45,972 bases of DNA. Source: Ichthyophonus hoferi (taxonomy: Eukaryota > Opisthokonta > Ichthyosporea > Ichthyophonida > Ichthyophonidae). The notes beneath the pieces are model-generated. The model was not told the origin of the DNA. It saw nothing but the letters and a program-made list of their open reading frames with translations, and did not search any database. The stretch's first letter is position 1; each line of letters starts with the position of its first letter. The stretch covers positions 39,614-85,585 of the forward strand of contig NAOQ01000199.1 of the NCBI GenBank assembly GCA_002751075.1, read 5' to 3'. The position numbers and the translations under genes are program-made. Shown piece by piece: positions 13,469 to 26,031 of the stretch.

Positions 13469-15364
13469 TATAGAAGTCATATGCTTGGTGACCTATTTAT
13501 TTACTGTATGACTTATTGTTAGGTGACATCCTAGAAAGAAGTACAAAGACGTACAATTGTACTATTTTATTGATACTTGAGGCACTGTTTCGCATATTAT
13601 CCAGAGTTTTAATAGTTTATTGAATGCAAGAGAATGATTAGATTCTTTAGCGCATGCTCTAATCTTCTTTTTGGTAATATACAGTACTTGAGAGAGATTT
13701 TACTGCTGTATAGTGAAGTTGGTTGCCTTGAAAATTTCTACCCAGCTTTTTGTTGTGATTTTTTCCATATTGTACCGTCGTGTCTGGAATACTACGAGTA
13801 TATACCGTAAAATTGGTCGAGATAGAGTTAAACCGGTAAGGGAATGTATATTGCATCCTCTGTATGTCTCATTCAAACGTTACAAGGAGGATATATAGGA
13901 AATAAGCCTTTTTTTTTAATCTGCCGACGCCTGTCTACCGTACTTACTCTAGGCTTAACGATCAATGTAAAATATGCAGTACAATCATTTAAAGGGTATC
14001 ATCTTGCTAGATAGTTGTAAATAATCACGGATGGTTGGTTAGCGAGGATACTATTTAGATAATATATTCATGTTTCTAGTTTTTGCTGTAATCTTTAAAA
14101 CTATTAAATTATTCCAACAGGGTGAATATTGCCTTCGCCTCATTTGTACCTGATTCTAAACTAATATTTAAATATATAATTTATAAGGGTATTCAAGTAT
14201 ATCCTGACTATCTTTTCTCATCGCTCTTAGAGAAAACTTCGGTATAAAACGGTTTTAATATATTTGACATCGATCAGTACTACGTCGACAAACACCTATA
14301 AATAATTTGGCACTTTTGCAAACTCATTGTTAATGGCACATTTTGTATTTTTTATCTAAAATGTCTTGCTTGTTTACATACTAGGCTCTACATGGCTCTC
14401 CTACTGTATTTTAAAGAATCTTAAATGTTTAAAACTAAATCATGTTGAGTCCAGTATCATCCCATACTGGCTTTATCCAAGTACCAATCATAAATAAAGT
14501 GCGCAAACATGTAAACTGTGTCAATAATAAGTTATGGCTATTTTTCACTGATTGTGGTTCTAATGGGAATATCTCATTCATTAAAGTAAGTGCCTCTGCT
14601 TTGAGCTATTAGTCCATTATAAATCATTTTTAAGAAAACATCGATCTTGTAGGACATTCAAAAATCTAGCATGCATTAAAATTCAAAAACTACTACAGCA
14701 TGAAATCAGAATAGATATATAAATACACAAAAATAAATGTGTTACCATAATCAATAGAAAAGCTTGTTTCTTTTTGATTAAAATTATGATTTCTAAAAGC
14801 ATTGTTATCAATATATCGCTAATTAATGAATACTTTTTTATACTTACTATCAGTACACTTTTCCAAAAAAGCAGATGTATTAAACAAGGGTGCTGATTCC
14901 CTATGTATTTATATTCATGAATTTCTACGTATATTTTTTAGCTATAACCGTTTCTAAAAAAAATTATGTAATTTTCTAAATTTAATGTGGCGTAAAATGA
15001 AACAGAAATGTGTTAATAAGTCATTGCAGCATGTATTAGCAGAACGTCAAGTTAAAACTAAAACGACCTTCAACACCTATATACTTATTCCTACCTAGTA
15101 ATAAAGTAGTATAGTTTGACAGTGGTGGTGGTGGTGCTGGTGTTAGTAGTGGTAGTTGCAACAGGCCTGTTTTTTGAAAACAAAAGGCATGTTCTTCACG
15201 GAGTCTACGTAATATTTTTATTTTAAAACTGGATTTAAATGCGATGAAGAAGTTATAATTTAATTTTAGTCTCAGACCGATAATAGAGATTAAATAGTTC
15301 ATATTTTTTACACTGCTTTTCGGAATTTGTTTTATTTTTGTCCCGCCATAAAACATTGTAAACG

Positions 15365-15707
15365 CCAATAGGAACCTTATATTATATAGTGGAACGGCTC
15401 GTGGATATTCACATACATGCGCCATTATGTCAACATGTTAGCTATTTAATGAAAACCAATAATAATAATAATAATAAAACTAGCAATAATATATATATAT
15501 ATTATTTTGAAACAGTCGATTGCTAAATAGTATTAAGGCAATGATGTTAACTGGTTATTTTGGAATAATTAAAAATATAGCTTAAACGAATGGGAATTGG
15601 TCAGCAACTGCGGAGTATGGACAATTTATTTATTTGTTTACCGTCCTCCCTGGTGTCTTTTTCTGTATCTGACTATAAAAGTTTTTATCAGCCAATAGGA
15701 AGCCAAT
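15365..15707. promoter_or_regulatory. CCAAT-box cluster upstream of the AIFM1-like gene
   Basis: Five CCAAT/ATTGG pentamers lie in 343 bp, including two only 11 bp apart at 15692-15707 next to the GC-richer TGCGCGTGC. NF-Y binds CCAAT in animal promoters. Assignment to AIFM1, about 1 kb downstream, is inference. Confidence 0.35.
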
Positions 15708-16691
15708 ACTGCGCGTGCTATTTGAATTTAAATTCCAAGCTCTTGACCAGGCTTCTGCAATAGAAAGAAATAATGAAAACATATTTATTGCTTTGAGATA
15801 TATTAGCATTGATACCACAGTACGCAGTAAGAGGTGAGAATTGACGGCTGTGTTATTGTTTTACAAACAACTTGCTTAAGGAAAAGATAACGATTACAGC
15901 CTAATTAAGTAAAGAGTCGAAACAATGGAAGAGACTCAGAGTATATATACACGTGATTGTAATGGCTTATTTTTCAGGTTTTTGCCTTGTGCTCCATTTT
16001 AATGACCACTGTCAAAAGCTAATATTGCATGAAAGTCTCAAGAAATTACATAAGTGCAGTTATGTCTGGTTTTTACTCAATATAGAACCAAATATCACTA
16101 GGTTGGTATTGTTATTTAATAGAGCAACTGGGCTACCCATATGCATGATGTGAAATGGCATAGACATAGTTTTGTCATTTTATTATTGTCTTAAAAATTA
16201 TTAATGTACTTTACTTTTTTTCCATCTAATAATATATACCGACAAGGTTAGAGAATATACTGTAATGAAATATCAATATTATACTGTATTTACGTGTCTT
16301 TTAAAAAGTGTGGGGTCTTGCATATTTACAGGATTATATTGATTGTTGATTCATTATTTTTCTAACTAAACATTGGTCCATTGTTGTTGTACTTGCTTAT
16401 GACTCTTGTGTTTCCGTCAATATAAAAACGCAACACCATTCCTTTTGTGCAAACGAAAAGGTTTTACTTGGTTGAAATTATATGACAAACTCACCTTTCT
16501 TATTAATATCTAGAATTGTTTCTATGTTTCCAAAGTATCTTTGTTTGTTTTTGAACTATTCACATTTACGCAATTACAGGTTTAAGCCATAAAGCAAAAT
16601 CTAAATATTAAACAAATACTTAATCTGTCAGGGCCGTGAACAATTCCTATAATTAATATTTATGTACTATCTGAAATAGCCAAATAGAACT

Positions 16692-19600
16692 ATGATACGA
16701 TTTCAAGCATTCCAGAGGCTTGCTACTGTGGTCAAAGTCGTGCAGGTAGGTTTTTATTAAAGTATTTAAAATTCAATATTAACAACGTTTTATGTCTAAT
16801 TTTTTAAAAAAACATTATTTATACAGTCTATTATATTACTACACATATCCCTTTACGATTGCTGCTTTTTTTCGTTGGTATTCATTATTCTTTTAGATCT
16901 AAAACCATGTAATCTACTAACCCCTTGGCTTATATTATGTTACACTTCATTCAACGTGGAAGACAGTTTCCCACAATATGTTTTACATTTCTTAATCTGC
17001 GTTGTAAAATGCTTGGGGCTGGTTATATTATTGTGAAATCTATTTTTTTTTTTTCTTGAAAGTTACACTCTTACTTTTAATAGTTCATGTGGTTACTATA
17101 GCATGCATGGGTACGTAAGATTCTGAATGTACACTTGTATGTGTTCTGAGACATGCATATGTCTAAAAATACTAATAACATTTTTTTTGTTTCTCCCCCA
17201 TAATCATAGAAGTCATGTAGCAAACGATCACTTATTAGCGTGACAGCCCCATGCCTCCAATCACGACGCAGTTGGGCGACCTACAGTGCGGCGCTTCTGG
17301 GGATAATGTCAGCCAGCCTGTATGGACTAGACATGGCTGAGAGCAAAAGCCAAGAACAAAAACACTATAAATATGTTATTATTGGTGCTGGTGTAGCTGC
17401 TCGGTCTTGCCTTAAGACTCTCATTAAAAACGACAAAGAACCACTTGAAGAAGATTCCAACTATCATGGGAAGGTAATCCTATCAACTCCAGTACATGTA
17501 GATGAATGTGTTTATTAAAATACAACCATTATCATCGTTATTCTACCTTTCAACAAAATATTTTATTTCCACTTAAATGTTATTTCTCTGGTGCAACTAC
17601 ATATACATCTGCAGTTATCTTAACTAGGATCATTCATCCTCAAAATAAAATTTACATATTTTTCTTTGGTGGCTTTGAGGATATTTATTTCACTGGTACA
17701 GAAAACCCCAATATCTACATATTCATATCTATTAAATAAAGTTATAACAAGCGTTTAAAATACCCTGAACTGATATACGAAGAATCTGCTCCAAAATTAC
17801 ACTCTTTTCTTGTATTATTCAGACATCACCTATCCACCCCCATTTTCTTGCTATACAATGCTGATGATATTACTCCCCTCCCCCCTTCCTTCCCTCCCTT
17901 CATAGGTGTTGATGATAGGTAACAATCCACGTATTAATAGTCTTGGCCAAACTGAGGGTGATATAATAAATAAGGAGGACTCAAGTCACTCAAGTGTAGC
18001 TTTAATGTTGGGCTATGAGGTTGGCCATCTGGATGTACAGGCCAAGACAGTTTCCTTACATGATGGTACCATCATTCAATTCGACAAATGTTTTATTGCA
18101 ACTGGTATGGTTGTGTTTTTTAACTCCATGGCAGTCTTTATATATTCTTAATAATAAGTGAAAAGATTGTATACTTTACCATTTAGAATACTAAAACATT
18201 AACGCACACCTTTGTATTTATATTCCTATCATTTTTATTTTATATTCATACGTTACAAAATTATTGAACATGAATATATTGGAGTATATTGAAACATGGA
18301 AAAAATCAGAAAAGTTTCTATGTTGTGTTTTTAACACAATGTTCTTCAGATTTGTTGCCTAATTTCATAATTTTTTTTTGGGGAGATGGTCTCTTTTCCC
18401 TTGGCCATCCTAAATTAAGTCAGCTTCTTGCTACGGAACGAAATTGATCAAATAATTTAAAGTCGTGTTTCAGTCAAATCTAACAAATATTTATTTATTA
18501 TGTGCCGCCAAGGTAGAGTTTCTCCGCATACCCCACTTACCTATGTTATTAATTTAAAAATATTATGGTTATTTTTTTTTAATTATCTAGGTGCTAAAAG
18601 TTAGAACATCATCAGTTTATTTTATAAATATTAGAAAGGTAAAATATTTGTAATATTACAAAAATAGCACAATTTGGGTAGCAATTTAGCATTTATAATG
18701 CATGTTTTATTCCCTAGGTGGCCACTACCCGGATTTCAAGAACGTCAAGCCAGGAGCTGCAGATAGAGTAAAAACATTTCGGGGCACTGGAGATCTGCAA
18801 GCCCTTATTGATGTATGCCATATACTACTGCTTTACAAACAAATTTACATCCTAAAATAATCAGACACCATACTCCAGTTTATGAACTGTGATATGCTTT
18901 TATTTGTTTCTCTTTCTGCTTTTCTAACCGTCTGTGCTACACACCCTGCCCGCTCTCCCCCATTTCTGTTACATATTTTTCATCTTTCTTTTCTTATAGA
19001 TTTTTATTTATTTTTATTATAAATATGTATATTTTTTCTCCCTTGTGGCTATTTTTAATAATTTAATAATATAGTATTTGTTAGAGTCTAGCGTGGGAAA
19101 ACACGATGCAGTCATAGCATACATATCTATATATTTTGTATTTGAAAATACCTAGTGAGTGTATTTTTATTGTGCTTGAAGAAAACAAAAACAGTAAATG
19201 ATTAAAGCTGATCATACTTTTTGAGCAGTGATAATAATCTGCATTTTTACATTTATCCTTACCCACATGTTCTCTCTGTTTATTATTTTCCTTACAATTT
19301 TTCTTTTATGTACAGGAAAGCAATGCCGGCAAGATTCAACACGTAACAGTAGTAGGTGGGGGATCGCTTGGTACAGAAATATCCCTTGCCTTACGATCTA
19401 AAGCCCCAAGTTTGAAAGTTACCCAAATCTATGCTGAGCCCGGCGTGCTTTATCGCACCCTTCCGGAATATTTCCGTGCATATTGTACGGCACTACTTCG
19501 TGGGCAAGGGGTTGATCAGAAGAACTTTAGCTTAATCTCCGACGTGGATGTGGATAAGACCACAGGAAGGCTTATGCTGACCGTGGATTCATGGGAGATG

Positions 19601-22600
19601 TACTACATGCTCACAGACCGTGTGGTATGTATGTGTTAAGCAAGTCTTCGGTAAATGTAAATAATGAAGTAGTCAGTAAACCTGATTTGTAGTGCGTGAT
19701 TGCATTAATGCATGAGAATAGAACTATAACTCAACCCAGTTTATATGAATGTAGACTGTTCTATGTATGTATGTGGCATTCAAGCATTTTATGGCAGTAT
19801 GGCAAGTGATTAAAGGTTAGAGTGACGTTTTCGTAGTGATATTAAAATAAATAGAACCTCAGGTTAATCGATTAATTGATTTAGGAGGATAGTGAAAGGC
19901 TGCGTCCTCAAAATCAAGCAGATGTCGGGGTATGTGGAGGACATAAACATCAGTCTTACCTGGGTTATTAATTATTTGGGGAGGTCATAAGCGACGGTCT
20001 GGGCCATATAATTTATTACAAGTATTATTTTTGAAGTTTATCATTTTAGCCTAACCTAAATCTGTTCTATTACTTTTCGGTGCAGTTGTTTGCACCTACA
20101 CATATTGACGCCAACACGGATCTTATTGCGAGCGCTGGATTAGAAATTGATGCAGAAAACACTGGTGTAGTGGTAAACTCTGAACTGCAGGCCTTCAGTG
20201 ATGTGTATGTGGGTGGAGATGCCGTATCATTTCCAAGTAAATACCTAGGTCGTAGGAGGTTGGTATTGGCCTGTGTTTAACTTCTATATTGTGCTACATC
20301 TTTAGTTTTTACCTATAACAAACAAAATTAAAAATGTTTTAACAGTACCTCCTGGTATGATTATACAACATATGCTCATTTACAATAATATGTCTAGGTT
20401 TTATAATCTAGCTAAATTCCATCCTTCTCGGGTTCATTTCCTTACATGTATAGGGAACAAAACTACGACCATGCTGTTCAGACTGGTTTGGTGGCCGCCA
20501 AAAACATGATGGGATTCAGGGAAGTGTATGACTACGTCTCCCTCAGCAAGGTCTCTTTCAAGTCTATTGGCATTAATATGACTCTTGTTGGAAATTGTGA
20601 TTCGCACTTTGAGACCATCGGGTAAGCGATGAAACTATCATCTTGTACCTAATATAGAATAGATTACAGCTTGTTGAGGCTATCATTTTTTGTAATAAAA
20701 GATAGAGTGCTTGAATTGCCATTAGTACTAATGTATGGTGATATAATACAGAGATAGTTAACCATGGTAAAGCATAGATAGAATAAACTCAATGTTGAGA
20801 TATAGGTTTTGGGGGGTGAGCGTCATAGTGTGAGAAACACTGTTTTGTAACAATATAATACTGTGCATGCCTATCTGTTCACCAACTATACGTATATTTA
20901 TACACTAATCACCCTGGATGCATAATTTCCGTTGACTACGTCGATATTTACACGCATAAATGTCTGCTCATATGCTCATTTACAAGCTTATTGATCACAA
21001 TTAGCATTTGTAACAATAGAAGTAATGTCTTTTCTCTACCACCTATAGGTTCTGGGAGATGAACAGACATGTCAAGAAATATTCCGCAACAGATGAGCAA
21101 GCTTTCTTCACTAGCAAATATGGCCGGGTAGGTTAGGTAGCCGAATACCATAGTCAGCTTATCAGTATATAATATATTGCTTTATATTGCACATCTGGTC
21201 TTCGTAGGTGCAATACAGGTATATAGTAGATATGCACACACCTTTATATATACTATACTCTTATAGTAACATACACATATCTAGATATAATATTGGACAT
21301 TCTTAGTGTAAGACCATTGTTTTACCCATGTTCCTACTAGTATTTTATTTAGATATACCAGCTACTATTTTCTTCATCGATTAAGATCATTTGGGTGAGC
21401 ACATGTTTGCAAACATAATATTCATAAAAAATGGTAATCATCATTATTGTCGCAACCTTTACACTCCACTCAGTATCAAATAATCTCATTCACTATCCCA
21501 CATTCCAGTTTCAATTAAAACAGACTATACTGTGTTACATTCTCTCACTACCGACGATGGTCATCCTAATAATCAACCCTCAACCTCACTCTCCTTTTTT
21601 ATTCTCTTTTCGCCATACCTACTATTTTCTTTTCCCTAGGGTGTAGCCTATTATCTTGATAATGGCTACATAGTGGGGATTATTTTGACAAATCTTGATA
21701 ACAAGAAAGACATTGACCGAGCACGTCAGGTAAATAGGGTACCTTTTTATATTATCCTTCCTTCATCTCATCTTTATGCTTTCATGTTCTAACAACTAGA
21801 CGGGTTTTTCTCTTGCTTTTTTTATTCTTTTTTTAACATTTTTTTCGCTCCAGTATCATTTTTTTTCTCGACACTTGCGAAACAAATTCAATAATTCTAT
21901 GCAATAAAAAGTAAATAATGTAGCAAAGGAAAATTTACCTCTACCTTAACCGACTCTTACATTACGATATATGTAGATAATTATGGACCAAGTAGACTAC
22001 AGCAATCTCCAAGGCCCGGAATTGGAGCAGGAGCTGAGAGGACAGGTATGTATATGTGAAGTGTAAACTTCACTATTATATAGGTTGGTTTACATTACCA
22101 CAAGAACTGCTCGGTATATCTACAAAATTCTTTTTTATTACATATTCTTTATTGGTTTAGTTTAATAGCCACGCATATAGACATCTTTGTACATGCAAAA
22201 GTATAAATTACTATACATAATTATATACAGGTGCATAGTATTTGATATATACACGTTGTCACAATGCACAGAGATATAACATAAACACCTCCATATATAT
22301 ATGTACATATAATCTAAATGTCGTACATGAAAATACATTCTTATTTAAACAATAAATAGCTCCTTATACAAATACATAAATTTATTCGAATATTTTATCT
22401 GCTCCAATCATTTCTATTAATTACCGCCAATTCGTTTTTTTTTTATAACGAAAGAATTCATTTGAGACCAACTCCGCTGGTGGTCACGCAAACACTTATT
22501 GGTTGACGAAACACTACTATCTTTAGTTCAATAATTAATTGGTTAGACTTTGCTCCCAGACACTACTCTCCACTCATTATTCAGGCCTTATCACTTTCTT

Positions 22601-22861
22601 AAATCATCTGGCTCATTTCAATCCCTCTTTTCCCATTGCTTTTCTGATTTGTTTATCTCACAATGGACCACGTCTACGTCTGTACAGCTCTGCACTGAGT
22701 TACATACGCCCACAACCCGTACTACCCAGTCCAAGAGTACTGGATCTGGTGAGAGTAAAAAGGCATATAAGAATATTTACAAGGGAAGACGCTATGTGAG
22801 AGACGATCCACTGACCTCCCTAGTAGATGGGACTAAAGTTGCTACTACCAGCGCAGCTTAA
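16692..22861 (+). CDS. AIFM1: Apoptosis-inducing factor 1-like mitochondrial flavoprotein, divergent
   Basis: AIF is an inner-membrane flavoprotein linked to respiratory complex assembly and, when released, to nuclear DNA degradation. Exons: 16692-16745, 17210-17473, 17906-18104, 18718-18812, 19316-19624, 20086-20258, 20454-20621, 21049-21127, 21640-21729, 21977-22045, 22688-22861 (TAA); 557 residues, all phases consistent. An in-frame stop lies 15 nt before the ATG. Order: basic presequence (1-40), hydrophobic anchor (about 41-58), first Rossmann motif VIIGAGVAA (74-82), IATGG, NADH-binding VVGGGSLGTE (216-225), LPEYF, VGGDAVSF (D352), LGRRREQNYDHA (His371, matching human His454), then an AIF C-terminal domain (GVAYYLDNGYIVGIIL) and a basic tail (KNIYKGRRYVR). 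The family segment PYMRPPLSKELW and neighbouring FAD contacts are absent. The donor after the exon ending at 20258 is the unusual GTTGGT. CLFIATGG-type and dimerisation regions make AIF a much better fit than other reductases. Confidence 0.87.
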
Positions 22862-22864
22862 AGA

Positions 22865-22870
22865 AATAAA
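22865..22870 (+). terminator. Candidate poly(A) signal of the AIFM1-like gene
   Basis: AATAAA begins four bases after the TAA stop, implying a very short 3' UTR if it is used. Further A/T-rich hexamers lie downstream, at about 22985 and 23019. Confidence 0.4.
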
Positions 22871-24458
22871 TATACAGATCTTAAATACACGCTGTTGTTT
22901 TTCCTTGTGCTATATCTGTAATAGTAATAATCTGAGAGTGAGAATTTGTTTCTGGTTTTCTATTTAAAAAATGTGCTGAAGGAATAATAAAAATATCATT
23001 TTGTAAGATATCTTCTTAATAAATCGATGTTATGCGGTCTGTATTATATAGAGATATTCGCATAATTACGTACATATATAACACTGTCATTCAGGTCGAT
23101 AAACCAAGTCATACATATTCATAGCTAGGCTACCATCTATTCAAGTTTTAGATACTTCATATATAAATATTGTAATATAAAGTCATTGCACTTCTATCTT
23201 AGGCATTTTCAAAAACAAAAGTAGGAAAACACCGATCTAGTTAAAATGTTCTCCAGTCTTATACATTTAATTCTCTGTTTATAGTAATTACTAGTTTAAT
23301 TTTTTCTTTCTTCTAAACCTCATTGTTCTATTTCTATTTCTTTGGTATTGCTCTTTGTAGCACCCATTGTTTGAATTCTCCAGCACTTGCTCCTCTCTTA
23401 ATTAATTCTCAGCCTCCTCATCCTACAGCATATAGGTAAACTAGTTAAAGGTTTATTCCATGTCTGTCCTTTAGTGTGAAACAGAACATATTTTCTAGTG
23501 AGATAGTCTTAATTTTTGGGAGCTAACAAAAGGTTTACAAGAAATATACAATTATTACAATATCATTAGCATTAGTACTAAAATATTTTAATGTATTATA
23601 ATATTTAGATATGTATTTCATAATTAAAATTATAGAATACTCGAATTTGTACTAAATGTTAAATATTCAAAATATTCATTATTACAGACTTCAAAAATAC
23701 ACATAGTTGTAATGTCTGGAATACTATCGTACACTATAACTTGCTTAAAATTAGGTTGTTTGAAACATTAATTGCAAACACTTATTATAAAATGTTGCAT
23801 CAAAGACAAAGAGCTCCTTACTCATAACATTAAGTAACATAACGTATAAGAATTATTTCTGTGGGGTTGAAAACTATGTGTTGAAGTATTTTAAACCCCT
23901 CCGAGTGCTAGGCTGTATATTACATGATGTCTTGTACACTTGTACGTATTGTTCATGTAGCATTGCATCTCTAAATAGCGCGTTTGCAATGAGGTTTTAA
24001 TACGGCAAATTAGAGTTAGATATTAATTAATATTAAATAATTAATTACATGATGTCACCAATTATACTTAATTAAGACTGGATGCTTATTGTATTCTAAC
24101 ACGTAAATATACCGTGGTTTAAATAGTGTTGGTTTTCTGATTTTTAATCACACATAGTGATTGGCATAACATACGTGATACATAGTATCATCCTTTACAT
24201 AATTAATGAGACCAGCTATGCTGACAGCATGTTAAACACCAATCGGGTTGAGTGCCTATTCAATAACATGTTTTGCTTAAAGAATTGCCACCTGATCAAC
24301 TGGTACTGACCCGAACCAACAACTACATAACTAGCAATCACAGATATAGTCTGGACCATGATTGTTGTAAGTGTTGCATATTAAATGTTTGTACAATAGA
24401 CTTCATTCTTTGTCGGTGTTTAAAGGTTGTTATGATGGTATATAGGAGGTATATCTAT

Positions 24459-24647
24459 ATGCTTACTGTACCGAGAGCTAAGCGAAAGTCAGCAATTCTT
24501 TCAGCAACCAAGTCAGGATCCATAGGTAAGAAAAAGCTAAGGGTTCAACTCTCTTTCAACAGCAGTGAAGAGGAAAAATCAAAGAATCTTTTAGATTATC
24601 TTGACTCCGACACAGGTGAATCGAAAACAGATGTCTTTTGTCCATAG
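24459..24647 (+). pseudogene. Ser/Glu-rich orphan ORF fragment, function unknown
   Basis: The last 62 residues of an open frame starting at 24273 have a protein-like make-up unlike the surrounding AT-rich shadows. A basic VPRAKRKSA... segment is followed by SSEEEKSKNLLDYLDSDTGE, and another reading frame continues with acidic SESSD-type codons. Such basic-then-acidic stretches occur at the N termini of some DNA transposases and of nuclear proteins, but no domain is recognisable. It could be a small decayed gene, a DNA-transposon remnant or an unrecognised exon. Confidence 0.25.
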
Positions 24648-24658
24648 ATAACGAGACT

Positions 24659-24737
24659 GAATCTTCAGATTCGAGCTTAAAATATGACATTATGAAACAT
24701 TGACATTTTCAAAATCTAAGCTGATATCTGAAGATTC
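24659..24737. repeat. Imperfect inverted repeat (21-bp arms) after the orphan ORF
   Basis: Arm GAATCTTCAGATTCGAGCTTA (24659-24679) pairs with 24717-24737 at all but about four central bases, leaving a 37-nt loop. TAAGCT and TCTGAAGATTC are conserved on both arms. It could form a hairpin or be the end of a small non-autonomous element; no matching target-site duplication was found. Confidence 0.65.
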
Positions 24738-25399
24738 GGACTTGCTGTCAATGGGCATGCACGTCCGTTTTCTGATTCACTTGTATTGGAATCTAGGTTT
24801 TTTAAAAGATTCCTTGCTGCTTCCTATCCCCTCATATCTGAGTGGCAAAGAAACTAGAGTTATAATTATCTAATGAATGAATGTGGGATTCTTAGGTATC
24901 CTATATATTAGATGCTTTATTTAGAAAGTATGGAGAGGTTTTGCCTGAGATAGATTAGATTGGGTTACCTTGATTCTGTAGTAATATCGAATAAAGGTTA
25001 TGCAGTGTTTATCCTAAATTTTCTGCTTGTCATTGTCAGCTACTGCCCTCTACATTGGTGACATTATTACTATACATCAAGTAGTACTAAAATTAGAAAG
25101 TTAATTATTCAGTTTCCTTCCTAGCCTACCTAAAGAATACTCTGTTGTGATATATAGCTAGGAGGGTGTCGCTTAAGTAATGTTGTACCATGGGTGTTTG
25201 GGCTTAATATTTTAACACTCGATTCTTATTGTCTGTTAAGTGCATAATAGGAGGTATGGCATAGTGATCAGAACTTGATTAATTCATAATCATGAGAAAG
25301 TTTTTAAAATCTAAAATCAATCAGGTTTATGGTCACAGGGATACTTCAATATAAATTTATGAAGTTAAACCAATAGGGAGATAGGTTAATGTAGAACTA

Positions 25400-25690
25400 A
25401 CTCGACTTAGTATAGGAAAAGATGTAGTTATAAGTGGCACAAGGTGCAGCTGGAAACTTGCCCAACTCTCCATGACTCTAACCTCTATATTCAAATTGCA
25501 GACCTTAATTTAGGACCCGACATGAGTAATTCATTACTGAGGTAAATTGTTGTTAAAAGGTAATACAGTTAAGACTGCTCTTGCTATGGCAGAGAATAAA
25601 AAGTTTAGTGGAAAAAGAAAACACTTGGCAGTTACTTATCACAAGATTATATGCATGCTTTGAATAGACAAAAAGACTGGAATTGTATTC
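25400..25690 (+). mobile_element. Ty1/copia-like LTR retrotransposon fossil (RNase H scrap)
   Basis: The core at about 25555-25650 resembles the end of the copia RNase H domain, where an A-L-A-x-x-N block is followed by a K-H-x-x-x-x-Y-H block. A weaker SW-K-x-Q similarity lies just upstream. No LTRs, integrase or reverse transcriptase are recognisable. It is an old, short, heavily broken internal fragment with several breaks and no coding capacity. The assignment rests on one motif block. Confidence 0.45.
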
Positions 25691-25952
25691 TCATCTCCTT
25701 CTAGTGATTATAATAAGATTATACAAAGAAATATGTGTAATATTAATGCAACATACCTATGTATGAGAATCTATAGGGTGCATTATAAATGGGAATTTAT
25801 AGAAAATACCTTAGATCATACTCCAAATCTTTATATGTACACAATAATGCATATTATAAGTAAAAAGAAAATGACTTGCCTATAAAATTAGAACAAAGTA
25901 CTATATATTGTTCCCCACATTATCCTTCATAAAGAGAGTCCAGTATTGTATA

Positions 25953-25962
25953 TTTATTTATT
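25953..25962 (-). terminator. Candidate poly(A) signal of the minus-strand ZNFX1
   Basis: On the minus strand this reads as two overlapping AATAAA hexamers, about 70 nt after the ZNFX1 stop at 26032-26034. Position and doubling make it a good candidate. Confidence 0.55.
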
Positions 25963-26031
25963 GATCCAGTGTTGAGACAACCCAAATGTGGTAGACATTC
26001 TTCTGGCTCAAACTAATAAGTTTATATATAA

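Larger units (their letters stand above)
13312..16691. other. PUF60-AIFM1 intergenic region with a CCAAT-rich patch
   Basis: PUF60 3' UTR at the left, then 3.2 kb with no gene I can support. A minus-strand open frame at 15036-15425 has no recognisable domain. It overlaps a GGT-type triplet run near 15123-15160. CCAAT or ATTGG pentamers occur at 15365, 15456, 15596, 15692 and 15703. This is a plausible promoter, or the upstream part of a spliced 5' UTR for the AIFM1-like gene. Confidence 0.5.
22862..26031. other. Convergent intergenic region between AIFM1 and ZNFX1
   Basis: About 3.2 kb between two genes that point at each other. The left 1.4 kb (22900-24250) shows nothing beyond AT-rich sequence. 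The middle holds a Ser/Glu-rich open frame and an adjacent hairpin (24459-24737). The right part holds a degraded copia-like scrap (25400-25690) and the ZNFX1 poly(A) signal. Confidence 0.55.

Noticed and set aside
15036-15425. Minus-strand open frame of 129 codons
   Set aside because: No recognisable domain, a proline run from a GGT-type repeat and AT-driven composition. It may be chance, and no splice partner was found.
17506-17739. Open frame in the AIFM1 intron tested as the missing FAD-motif exon
   Set aside because: It has no PYxRPPLSK-like block. A chance PEL string near 17763 in another frame has no usable acceptor without a stop.
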